Positions 1 through 6,587 of a stretch of DNA of 40,169 nucleotides are shown in pieces (the first letter of the stretch is position 1; each line of letters begins with the position of its first letter). A model generated the notes under the pieces. The model saw only the letters and a list, made by a program, of their open reading frames with translations. It was not told where the DNA came from and did not search any database. Made by a program: the position numbers and the translations under genes. The DNA comes from Spirochaetales bacterium (GTDB taxonomy: Bacteria > Spirochaetota > Spirochaetia > SZUA-6 > JAFGRV01): contig JAFGRV010000075.1 of NCBI GenBank assembly GCA_016934975.1, forward strand, positions 1 through 40,169, written 5' to 3'.

Positions 1-146
1 AATTTGAGAAACAAATTACGAATTCACGTCAAGTCAGACCATGCTCCTACTGCCCGGGACTGGACTTGAACTTGTAATTTGAGAAACAAATTACGAATTC
101 ACGTCAAGTCAGACCATGCTCCTACTGCCCGGGACTGGACTTGAAC
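1..146. repeat. 75-bp tandem duplication carrying the tRNA-Leu 3' end
   Basis: Bases 1-71 are repeated without change at 76-146, giving a 75-bp unit. Each unit holds about 50 bp of tRNA downstream flank plus the last 21 bases of the tRNA gene (51-71 and 126-146). Only the second unit runs on into a complete tRNA. It lies at the very edge of the window, so it could be an assembly artefact at a contig end, or a real slip or recombination product at a tRNA 3' end. Confidence 0.9.
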
Positions 147-210
147 CAGCACAGCCGTAAGGCCACTAGACCCTGAACCTAGCGTGTCTACCAATTTCAC
201 CACCCGGGCA
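126..210 (-). tRNA. tRNA-Leu (anticodon CAG)
   Basis: On the minus strand this folds as an 85-nt class II tRNA. The 7-bp acceptor stem is TGCCCGG paired with CCGGGCA. The D-loop carries AAATTGGTAGA. The anticodon stem CTAGG/TCTAG holds the loop TTCAGGG, so the anticodon is CAG, which reads CTG. There is a long variable arm (GGCC..GGCT) and a T-arm with loop TTCAAGT. The 3' CCA is not encoded. A promoter-like pair lies just upstream on the same strand. The overall shape closely follows bacterial leucine tRNAs. Confidence 0.95.
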
Positions 211-219
211 TATATTCTA

Positions 220-248
220 AAATTAACCTATTCATTTTCCTTTGTCAA
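220..248 (-). promoter_or_regulatory. sigma70-type promoter for tRNA-Leu
   Basis: On the minus strand TTGACA (243-248) is followed after 17 bp by TAATTT (220-225). The -10 element ends 9 bp before the first tRNA base, a spacing that fits transcription starting just before the tRNA. The rest of 211-419 shows nothing else recognisable. Confidence 0.6.
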
Positions 249-419
249 CTCCCTTGCTTTAAAATCCGTCGATCCGAGGTTTTTATCCATGGTATATTTT
301 TTTTCATCATACTCTCACTTTCAACTTTTCCTCTCCATCAACCTTTCTTATTGCGCAATTTACTCTTTAAATCTCTATTTTATCTTGCACTTATCCGGTA
401 AAAAAGTATATCTTTTCAT

Positions 420-1256
420 ATGGATGCACCCCCACTTGAATCGGATGTAAAAGAAATCAAAGTTCTTTTTATCGGGGAGATCGTCGGTAAATCCGGTGTC
501 TTCTGTGTAAAAAAACTCCTTCCTCAGCTAAAAGAAGAAACCGGTGCCCATTTTGTGATTGCAAATGGCGAGGGAGCAACCGGTGGATATGGAATAGGGA
601 AAAATCATGCGATCTATTTACGGAAGCTCGGTATAGATGCGATTACTTCGGGAGAACGGATTTATTATAAAAAGGATATGGTGGAACATATTCAGAAAGC
701 CCCGTATATTCTGCGTCCTGTGAACTACCCATATGATAATCCGGGCAGGGGATGGATGGTGTATAAATCTGATGTGGCGATGATTGGTGTCATTACCATT
801 CTCGGGCAGGCCGGTTTTCCCCGGGTTCACCTGACCAATCCATTTATACTATTACCGGAGATCGTGAAAAAAGTAGCTGAAAGAACACCAATTATTATAG
901 TAGATTTTCATGCATCTATGTCTGCAGAGAAACGAGGGATGTTTTACCATATGGATGGTCAAGTGTCTGCTGTCATCGGAACACATACAAAGGCATTAAC
1001 CGCAGATGAGACTATCCTCCCGAATGGAACCGCGGTCATAAGTGACGCGGGCAGGACAGGAAGTATCAATTCTGTCGGTGGTCTGGAACCGGGCATCGAA
1101 TTAGGACAGTTTCTCACCCAGATTCCGGAATATTCAAAAGCGGCATGGGATAAGCTGGAACTTCAGGGAGTGTTGATAACCATCGATAAAAATTCCGGCA
1201 AGGCTTTGGAGATAAAGCGATTGCGGATAGAATGTGAGGATGAGGGCCATGAATGA
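420..1256 (+). CDS. YmdB-family metallophosphoesterase-like protein, active site degraded
   Basis: The 278-residue protein has the length and overall sequence of the YmdB/TIGR00282 family (2',3'-cyclic-nucleotide phosphodiesterases such as B. subtilis YmdB). Family landmarks are recognisable: FIGEIVG (18-23), ANGEGATGG (49-56), RPVNYP (99-104), VDFHAS (161-166) and GTHT (187-190). Several metal ligands known in the family appear replaced: the first Asp by Glu20, the Asn of GEN by Gly52, the Asn-His pair by Glu79-Arg80, and the second His of THTH by Lys191. Glu51, His164 and His189 remain. The fold is therefore likely kept, but ordinary di-metal catalysis is doubtful. The ATG at 420 has no strong RBS and the protein carries about 11 extra N-terminal residues. 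It overlaps the next gene, suggesting co-translation in a run that continues to dapL. Confidence 0.85.
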   Translation: MDAPPLESDVKEIKVLFIGEIVGKSGVFCVKKLLPQLKEETGAHFVIANGEGATGGYGIGKNHAIYLRKLGIDAITSGERIYYKKDMVEHIQKAPYILRPVNYPYDNPGRGWMVYKSDVAMIGVITILGQAGFPRVHLTNPFILLPEIVKKVAERTPIIIVDFHASMSAEKRGMFYHMDGQVSAVIGTHTKALTADETILPNGTAVISDAGRTGSINSVGGLEPGIELGQFLTQIPEYSKAAWDKLELQGVLITIDKNSGKALEIKRLRIECEDEGHE

Positions 1257-1653
1257 AAAGGCAACAATCTGCGAAATTAATGAAGATAAAATCAGGGTGA
1301 TGTTTTCAGGGGATTGCGGAGAATCATGTCATCATTGCAGCCAGAGTAATCATAAACAATCAATTTTGGTGAGTAATACCTCCGGGTTGAACATAAAAAT
1401 CGGAGATCATGTAGAAATTTTTGCTTCCCAAGGCAGAACAATACTTGCAGCATTTCTTATTTTTATTGTACCTTTACTCTTGTTTATCCCGTTTTATTTT
1501 ATCGGACGATCAATAACAGGTACGAATAATGAACTTATCCCGTTTTTGTGCGGAATTTTAGGGATCGGTGTGGGATTTTTGATAAATGTAGCCATAAAAA
1601 AAATACGCAAAAACCGGGATTTACCGGACATTGTACGGGTTTATCCTGACTAA
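1249..1653 (+). CDS. RseC/MucC-like (SoxR-reducing system) membrane protein
   Basis: A 134-residue protein with a Cys-rich N-terminal domain (Cys8, and the cluster C-x3-C-x2-C at 23-30) followed by two hydrophobic helices (about 64-84 and 94-113) and a basic C-terminal tail. This layout is that of the RseC/MucC family, found with Rnf or SoxR-reducing complexes; no rnf genes are in view here. The ATG at 1249 is preferred over the GTG at 1234 and the ATG at 1240, because a GAGG-type RBS sits directly before it. It overlaps the ymdB-like gene by 8 bp. The family match rests on topology and Cys pattern, and the exact redox role is unknown. Confidence 0.75.
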   Translation: MNEKATICEINEDKIRVMFSGDCGESCHHCSQSNHKQSILVSNTSGLNIKIGDHVEIFASQGRTILAAFLIFIVPLLLFIPFYFIGRSITGTNNELIPFLCGILGIGVGFLINVAIKKIRKNRDLPDIVRVYPD

Positions 1654-1688
1654 TACAGATAATGAAACTGAAAGGAGTGTAAGATCCA

Positions 1689-2453
1689 TTGAAAAAAAAT
1701 CCGATTCTATTTATTTTATATATGTTAAGAACATTGCTGCTTTTCGTATGGGTCATATTTTCCACACTGTTTTATGGCTTCATATGTCTTTTATTCGGTA
1801 CTTTTGTTGAAAAAATCGCCTATGGGATTAGTATCCTCTGGTCGAAACACCTTGCTTTTTTTTGCGGAGTAAAGGTGATTTCTCATGGTGCTGAAAATAT
1901 AGATCCTAAGAAAAATTATCTTTATGTTTCAAATCACGAAAGTTACTCTGATATTGTTGCTCTTTTCTTAGGAATTCCTTACAGATTAAGTTTTATCGCA
2001 AAAAAAAGCCTTTTTTTAATCCCTTTTTGGGGATGGGCTATCTACCTCATCGGTCATATCCCCATCGACAGGAGCAATCCGAAGAAGGCAAAGAAATCCA
2101 TTGAAAAGGCCTGCAAAAAAATACAAAAAGAACACCGTTCTATTTTCGGTTTTCCGGAAGGAACACGAAGCAGATCCGGCAAAATGGCCCCGTTTAAACT
2201 GGGTCTTTTCGGAATGGCAATAACCACCGGGATTGATGTGGTCCCGATCGCATTGCGAGGAACCAGAGAAGTTATGACCCCGGGAAGTTTTATTATCCGC
2301 CCACATCCGGTTTATCTCGATATATTACCGCCCATAAGCGTCAAGGGATATACCCAGCGAAATAAAAATGAACTCGCGCAAAAAACATGGGATGCCATTC
2401 ACAACCACATAGAAAAAGAAAAAAAGAAAATTAAAACAGCAGTACCTGAATGA
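1689..2453 (+). CDS. plsC: 1-acyl-sn-glycerol-3-phosphate acyltransferase (PlsC family)
   Basis: Transfers an acyl chain to lysophosphatidic acid to make phosphatidic acid at the inner face of the cytoplasmic membrane. The 254-residue protein has an N-terminal hydrophobic region (about 5-40), the catalytic HX4D motif as NHESYSD (His83, Asp88), the IPIDR block near 124-128 and the substrate-binding FPEGTRS motif (155-161), all in the expected order and spacing. The start is a TTG at 1689 preceded by AAAGGAG about 12 bp upstream. It lies 35 bp after the RseC-like gene and 37 bp before dapL, so probably shares their transcript. Which acyltransferase subtype it is cannot be told from sequence alone. 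Confidence 0.9.
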   Translation: MKKNPILFILYMLRTLLLFVWVIFSTLFYGFICLLFGTFVEKIAYGISILWSKHLAFFCGVKVISHGAENIDPKKNYLYVSNHESYSDIVALFLGIPYRLSFIAKKSLFLIPFWGWAIYLIGHIPIDRSNPKKAKKSIEKACKKIQKEHRSIFGFPEGTRSRSGKMAPFKLGLFGMAITTGIDVVPIALRGTREVMTPGSFIIRPHPVYLDILPPISVKGYTQRNKNELAQKTWDAIHNHIEKEKKKIKTAVPE

Positions 2454-2490
2454 AAAACCTCAATTAATTATATATACAAGGAGTTTCCTC

Positions 2491-3711
2491 ATGATTACTA
2501 TTAATGAACACTTTTTAAAATTACAATCTTCTTATCTATTTTCGACTATTGCCAGAAAAGTTTCCGAATTTCAGGAAAAAAACAAGGATAAAGAGATTAT
2601 TAAGCTTGGAATAGGTGATGTCACAAGAGCTTTACCACCCGCCTGTATCGATGCTTTTTCCAAAGCGGTTAATGAAATGGGCGATGATTCGAGCTTTCGG
2701 GGATATGGCCCTGAACAGGGATACCAATTTTTACGTGAAAAAATCGCCGGAGAAGACTATGCCTCCGTACAGGCTGATATTTCACCGGATGAAATCTTTA
2801 TTAGTGACGGATCAAAGTGTGATTCGGGGAATATTCAGGAAATCTTTGGAACTGAAATCAAGATCGGTATTCCGGACCCTGTCTATCCTGTTTATGTTGA
2901 TACAAATGTAATGGCAGGCCGGACCGGTATTTTTGAAAACGGGCGATACACCGGATTATTTTATTTAGAATCGACCATAGATAATCATTTTATCCCGGCA
3001 ATTCCGTCGGAACCGCTGGATCTCATCTATCTTTGTTTCCCGAATAATCCCACAGGTGCGACAATTACCAGGGATGTTCTTGCACAATGGGTCGAGTATG
3101 CAAAAAAACATAAGGCACTTATTCTCTACGATGCGGCATATGTGGCATTTATCCGGGATCCTTCCCTGCCCCACAGTATTTATGAGATTGATGGTGCCCG
3201 GGATGTTGCCATTGAATTCAGAAGTTTTTCCAAAACAGCAGGATTCACAGGAACACGGTGCGCCTTTACTGTTGTACCGAAGACATGCATGGCATACGAC
3301 ACAAAGGGGAATTCTCATCAACTTCATTCTCTATGGAACAGACGGCATAATACGAAATTTAACGGGGTTTCGTATCCGGTTCAACGCGCGGCAGAGGCTG
3401 TGTATTCACCGGAAGGTAAAAAACAGGTACAAAATCTTATTGATTATTATATGACCAATGCCGCCCTCATAAAGACAGAGATGGAAAAACTAGGCTATAG
3501 TTGTACCGGGGGAGAAAATTCTCCCTACATTTGGGTTCAGGCAAAAATGAATTCCTGGGATTTTTTTGATATGCTCCTGGAAAAGGCACAGGTTGTATGC
3601 ACCCCGGGATCAGGTTTCGGAAAATGCGGTGAGGGATATATTCGGATCAGTGCTTTTAATAATTATGAGAAAGTAAAAGAAGCGATGGAAAGAATTACCC
3701 GGGTACTTTAG
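2491..3711 (+). CDS. dapL: LL-diaminopimelate aminotransferase
   Basis: A PLP-dependent aminotransferase that converts tetrahydrodipicolinate and glutamate directly to LL-diaminopimelate for lysine and murein synthesis, bypassing the succinyl or acetyl routes. The 406-residue length is typical of DapL. Visible motifs are [10 protein letters not shown] (41-50), GYGPEQGY (71-78), FPNNPTGA (183-190), YDAAYVAF (213-220, with the PLP-contacting Asp214) and [10 protein letters not shown] (245-254), where Lys248 should form the Schiff base. The C-terminal part carries TPGSGFG and RISAF. The ATG at 2491 has a clear AAGGAG. DapL occurs in spirochaetes, chlamydiae, some anaerobes and plants, which helps place the organism. 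It is the last gene of the + strand run. Confidence 0.95.
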   Translation: MITINEHFLKLQSSYLFSTIARKVSEFQEKNKDKEIIKLGIGDVTRALPPACIDAFSKAVNEMGDDSSFRGYGPEQGYQFLREKIAGEDYASVQADISPDEIFISDGSKCDSGNIQEIFGTEIKIGIPDPVYPVYVDTNVMAGRTGIFENGRYTGLFYLESTIDNHFIPAIPSEPLDLIYLCFPNNPTGATITRDVLAQWVEYAKKHKALILYDAAYVAFIRDPSLPHSIYEIDGARDVAIEFRSFSKTAGFTGTRCAFTVVPKTCMAYDTKGNSHQLHSLWNRRHNTKFNGVSYPVQRAAEAVYSPEGKKQVQNLIDYYMTNAALIKTEMEKLGYSCTGGENSPYIWVQAKMNSWDFFDMLLEKAQVVCTPGSGFGKCGEGYIRISAFNNYEKVKEAMERITRVL

Positions 3712-3741
3712 TTAAATCCGGGATGTTATAAAAAAGAAATG

Positions 3742-4914
3742 TCATGCATCTTGTACAGGAATTGCAATAGTAAAGGTTGTGCCTTCAAATTCCTTACTTT
3801 GTACTGAAAGAACACCATTGTGCGCATCAATAATACTTTTGACGATACTCATACCCAAACCTGTACCGCCGCTCTTGGAAAAGGAAAAGAAGGGTTCGAA
3901 TATCTTCTTTAAGACATCCTGGCTCATACCTTCTCCGGTATCGGAAACCTCAAAATAGAGATACGATTCTTTCCGGGAAACAGTAAGGGTAAAATCACCA
4001 CCATCAGGCATTGCTTTTATTGAATTATTCGCAAGATTCATGAACACCCGCATCATCCGGTCTCTATCAAACAGGATCTTGCCTTTATACTCCATATTAA
4101 GGGTGACATTTATCTTTTGTGCCTTAAATTTTGGAGAAATATCTTCAAGAAAGGTATTAATAAACTCTTCGATTTCCGTAACACCAACACTTAAACGAAT
4201 ATCACCCCGGGAAAAATCGAGTAATTCACTTGCCAGACTATTTATCCTGTCTGCCTCGGATATTATCTTTTTTGAATATTTTTTTGCTTTATCCGCATCA
4301 GAGGGATTTATACTCAGTATTTCTGCATAACCACGGAGAATCGAAAGGGGATTTTTGATATCATGAAGGATTAAGGATGAAAATTTTCCCAAAGCAGAAA
4401 GCCTTTCTGCCCTCAAAAGCTCTTCCTGTGTCTCTTTAAGCTCTTTATATGCCCGTTCCAATTCCACATTCTGTTCTCTCAGGTTTTCCACATAACTTTC
4501 ATTACTTTTTCGTACCATCGATGAGACTGATTTCATAATCGATGTGGCAACAGAAAAATTCTCTCTTATTATCTTCTGAAAATCTTTTCTGTTTATATAA
4601 AGAAGATTTGTATCGGTTCCCGCGACAATTGTCGCACTCCTCGGTTTATCATCAATCAGGGCCATTTCTCCAAAAAGATGCCCGGGACCATGGACGGCAA
4701 GCATCTCTGCATCCGGTTTATTATAATCTTTCCAGACTTCTACTGCACCGCCAATCACAATATAAAAACGATCCGCATTTTCTCCTTCTACAAAGATAAC
4801 GTGCCCGGCCTCGATAAGGGTTTTATGACATACATTTAAAACTTTCTTAATCGCCGTATCAGAAAGATTCTCGAAAAAATAGACCTTTTTTAAAAACTCA
4901 AAATATGTCGCCAT
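3742..4914 (-). CDS. Cyclic-nucleotide-binding-domain sensor histidine kinase
   Basis: A soluble kinase of 390 residues with no membrane segments. The N-terminal 130 residues are a cNMP-binding (CAP-like) domain with the phosphate-binding cassette FGEMALIDDKPRSATI, including the Glu and Arg that contact cyclic nucleotides. A coiled-coil (about 136-172) leads to a HisKA domain with the H-box LHDIKNP (His184), then an ATPase domain with NLANNS (N-box), DTGEGM (G1) and GGTGLGMSI (G2). No response regulator is adjacent, so it is an orphan kinase whose input is probably cAMP, cGMP or a related ligand. Of three candidate starts (GTG 4920, ATG 4917, ATG 4914), 4914 has the best distance to the GAGAAGG site. 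It converges with dapL, with no clear terminator between them. Confidence 0.88.
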   Translation of the reverse strand: MATYFEFLKKVYFFENLSDTAIKKVLNVCHKTLIEAGHVIFVEGENADRFYIVIGGAVEVWKDYNKPDAEMLAVHGPGHLFGEMALIDDKPRSATIVAGTDTNLLYINRKDFQKIIRENFSVATSIMKSVSSMVRKSNESYVENLREQNVELERAYKELKETQEELLRAERLSALGKFSSLILHDIKNPLSILRGYAEILSINPSDADKAKKYSKKIISEADRINSLASELLDFSRGDIRLSVGVTEIEEFINTFLEDISPKFKAQKINVTLNMEYKGKILFDRDRMMRVFMNLANNSIKAMPDGGDFTLTVSRKESYLYFEVSDTGEGMSQDVLKKIFEPFFSFSKSGGTGLGMSIVKSIIDAHNGVLSVQSKEFEGTTFTIAIPVQDA

Positions 4915-5078
4915 CATCACCTTCTCATTTATGAATTTTTATATTTTTTTAAAGAATCTGCGTTGATTATATCAATATTAATTCAATTTTTACAGATTCC
5001 TATCTTCAATTATCGGCTTAAATAAATATGTTTCCAGTCAAAAAAAATGGTAATAAAAAACTTTCGTATAGTCATATT

Positions 5079-5750
5079 TTAAACGTAAGAACAATACAAA
5101 TTATGCTCTTTGATATACGAGAGTACAGCCGGATCTAAAAGATGAGCGGCCTGGCCATAATCCCGTTTTAGTAATAAATTTCGTACTTGTGTCGAAGATA
5201 CCTCCATGACAGGAGAATCTGCATCGAGAAAGATATGCGGGGCTGTGAGGTACCAGGTTATTGATCTGTCTCTTTTTACTCCCTGTCGTGGAATAACAAT
5301 AATCCTGATGAGCTGCTTTAATTCCTCGTGTTTTACCCACTTATTAAAAGTATTTGCATTGTCTTGTCCAATAATGAGACTGCAATCATACTTATTTTTT
5401 ATATAATCTTCATCAAGGAGTTGTTTTAAAAGATAATAGGTACCCCCCTCGAATCTATTTTTTATCTCATAATCACTTACCTTTATTCGTTCATCTCCTG
5501 ACGCTGCAAGACGGCACATTTCGAGGCGGTGATTACTTTCAGCCATTTTTTTACTATAGATATGCTTATAACAGGGCATTATCCAAACCTCATTAAAAAT
5601 AGCACATGCGGAAAGAACATACCGTGCAATCTGGATATGTCCCAGAGTAATCGGATTAAATGCACCCCCCAGGATAGCGATGTTTACCTTGGGAGCATTT
5701 TCTATAAGTATTTCGGTATCCAGGATACTTTTGTCTCGACTATAATCCAT
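5079..5750 (-). CDS. nadD: Nicotinate-nucleotide adenylyltransferase
   Basis: Adenylates nicotinate mononucleotide to deamido-NAD in NAD synthesis. The nucleotidyltransferase signature is GGAFNPITLGHI (28-39), with the [HT]xGH form. ATP-binding residues near the C-terminus are in EVSSTQVR (183-190), matching the family ISSTxxR motif, and IIGQDN (126-131) matches the middle block. The length of 223 residues includes about 20 residues before the first strand, more than usual, so the true start may be further in. No obg or rsfS neighbour is present, although these often flank nadD. The upstream side is the repeat-rich intergenic region. Confidence 0.88.
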   Translation of the reverse strand: MDYSRDKSILDTEILIENAPKVNIAILGGAFNPITLGHIQIARYVLSACAIFNEVWIMPCYKHIYSKKMAESNHRLEMCRLAASGDERIKVSDYEIKNRFEGGTYYLLKQLLDEDYIKNKYDCSLIIGQDNANTFNKWVKHEELKQLIRIIVIPRQGVKRDRSITWYLTAPHIFLDADSPVMEVSSTQVRNLLLKRDYGQAAHLLDPAVLSYIKEHNLYCSYV

Positions 5751-5860
5751 ATATTATATCCATCAAACCACTGGCGAAAACTCCCGCAGGCGAGGACCCT
5801 CGCCACCTAATAAAACTTCGAATCGGCTTATTCAATGAAGAAAATGTATCATTACCCATG
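5751..5860. other. nadD upstream segment with a GC-rich hairpin
   Basis: Non-coding. The only clear structure is GGCGAGG (5789-5795) pairing with CCTCGCC (5798-5804) around a 2-base gap, which is a near-perfect palindrome. It could belong to a nadD leader on the minus strand or to the repeat-rich zone that follows. Confidence 0.5.
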
Positions 5861-5998
5861 CCAGGCCCGCAACCTGAATAATTAATTTATTACAAGGTTG
5901 CCGTTATGAAAATTTTTGATTTCACGTGAACCTGCGTTTCTCTCTTATTCCCGATATTCTTGTAAAAAAACAAGAATATCGGGAATAATAGCATATAT
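5861..5998 (+). repeat. Structured dispersed repeat, copy 1
   Basis: The head (5861-5940) shares long blocks with copies at 6250-6466 (inverted) and 22916-23099: GCAACC..AATAATTAATTTAT..GGTTGC, then a block around ATGAAAATTTTTGATTTCAC, then ACCTGCGTTTC. An internal stem pairs GCAACC (5869-5874) with GGTTGC (5896-5901). The head is followed by an 18-bp perfect hairpin, 5945-5962 with 5971-5988, around an A-rich 8-base loop, and by AATAGCATAT. No ORF of substance lies inside. It could be a miniature mobile element or a structured RNA. Confidence 0.8.
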
Positions 5999-6249
5999 CA
6001 CTATTTCTCGACAAGAGCCGATAGGATGCATGTATAGAGAATTATATTTTTAACCGATGTATTTACAATAAATTTTTCTATCCAATAGGTAAAATGAGGT
6101 TGATAGTTACAATGTGCTGTTTGCTTTCAAAGAATATGCTTGACAATATCTCTCTATGCTTTATACAATTAACATAAACAGAGCATTTAAACTATCGGCG
6201 TTATTATATGAAAGTATTTACAAAAAACTTACTTTTCATATACCGGTAG
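5999..6249. other. AT-rich spacer between two inverted repeat copies
   Basis: No supportable gene. A 73-codon open frame begins at 6156 but runs through the next repeat copy and is made of low-complexity Phe/Lys/Ile codons without an RBS, so it is not called. The segment separates two tail-to-tail repeat copies. Confidence 0.6.
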
Positions 6250-6466
6250 AATATGCTATTATTCCGGATATTCTTATTTTTTTGAACAAGAATATCCGCC
6301 TTTTTTTGATTAAAAAATGTGCCACCTTTTTTGAACAAAAAATGTGCCGTTTTTTTTTATTTAAAAAGGTGGAATAATTGCGAAACCCAGGTCCGCAGGA
6401 AATCAAAAGGTTTCACACTGCAATCTTATAATAGATTTATTATTGAGGTTGCGGCCCTAGCCTGGG
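6250..6466 (-). repeat. Structured dispersed repeat, copy 2 (inverted, expanded)
   Basis: Read on the minus strand it starts with CCCAGG (6461-6466), which pairs with CCTGGG (6386-6391). An inner stem pairs GCAACC (6447-6452) with GATTGC (6420-6425, one G-T pair). The shared TTTGATTTC and GTTTCG blocks follow. The tail holds two hairpins rather than one: a 10-bp stem 6322-6331 with 6363-6372, and an 11-bp stem 6265-6275 with 6288-6298 whose arm GATATTCTT matches the hairpin of copy 1. It ends in GGAATAATAGCATAT, like copy 1. A short motif AAAAAATGTGCC occurs twice between the hairpins. Confidence 0.78.
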
Positions 6467-6587
6467 TAATGCTATAATGAAAAATACTAAATGTGTTGAA
6501 CCCTGGCAGCAGAATAGTCACTGCGACTATTGCCCGGTTGATTATCCCAATGGGAAGTATTCACATCTGTAATAGGAGAATAAGAAA
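6467..6587 (+). promoter_or_regulatory. Leader of the PMT gene with stem-loop
   Basis: The 120 bases before the PMT start contain a 7-bp stem-loop, AATAGTC (6513-6519) with GACTATT (6525-6531), and an RBS (AGGAG near 6573). No reliable -35/-10 pair is obvious. The stem-loop may shape the mRNA leader; no known riboswitch class is recognised. Confidence 0.4.

Noticed and set aside
184-450. An 88-codon open frame after the tRNA
   Set aside because: It begins inside the tRNA gene, overlaps the YmdB-like gene start, has no RBS and has a Phe/Ser/Tyr-rich product typical of AT-rich DNA.
6156-6377. A 73-codon open frame in the repeat region
   Set aside because: It runs through hairpins and A/T runs of a non-coding repeat, has no RBS and gives a low-complexity product.
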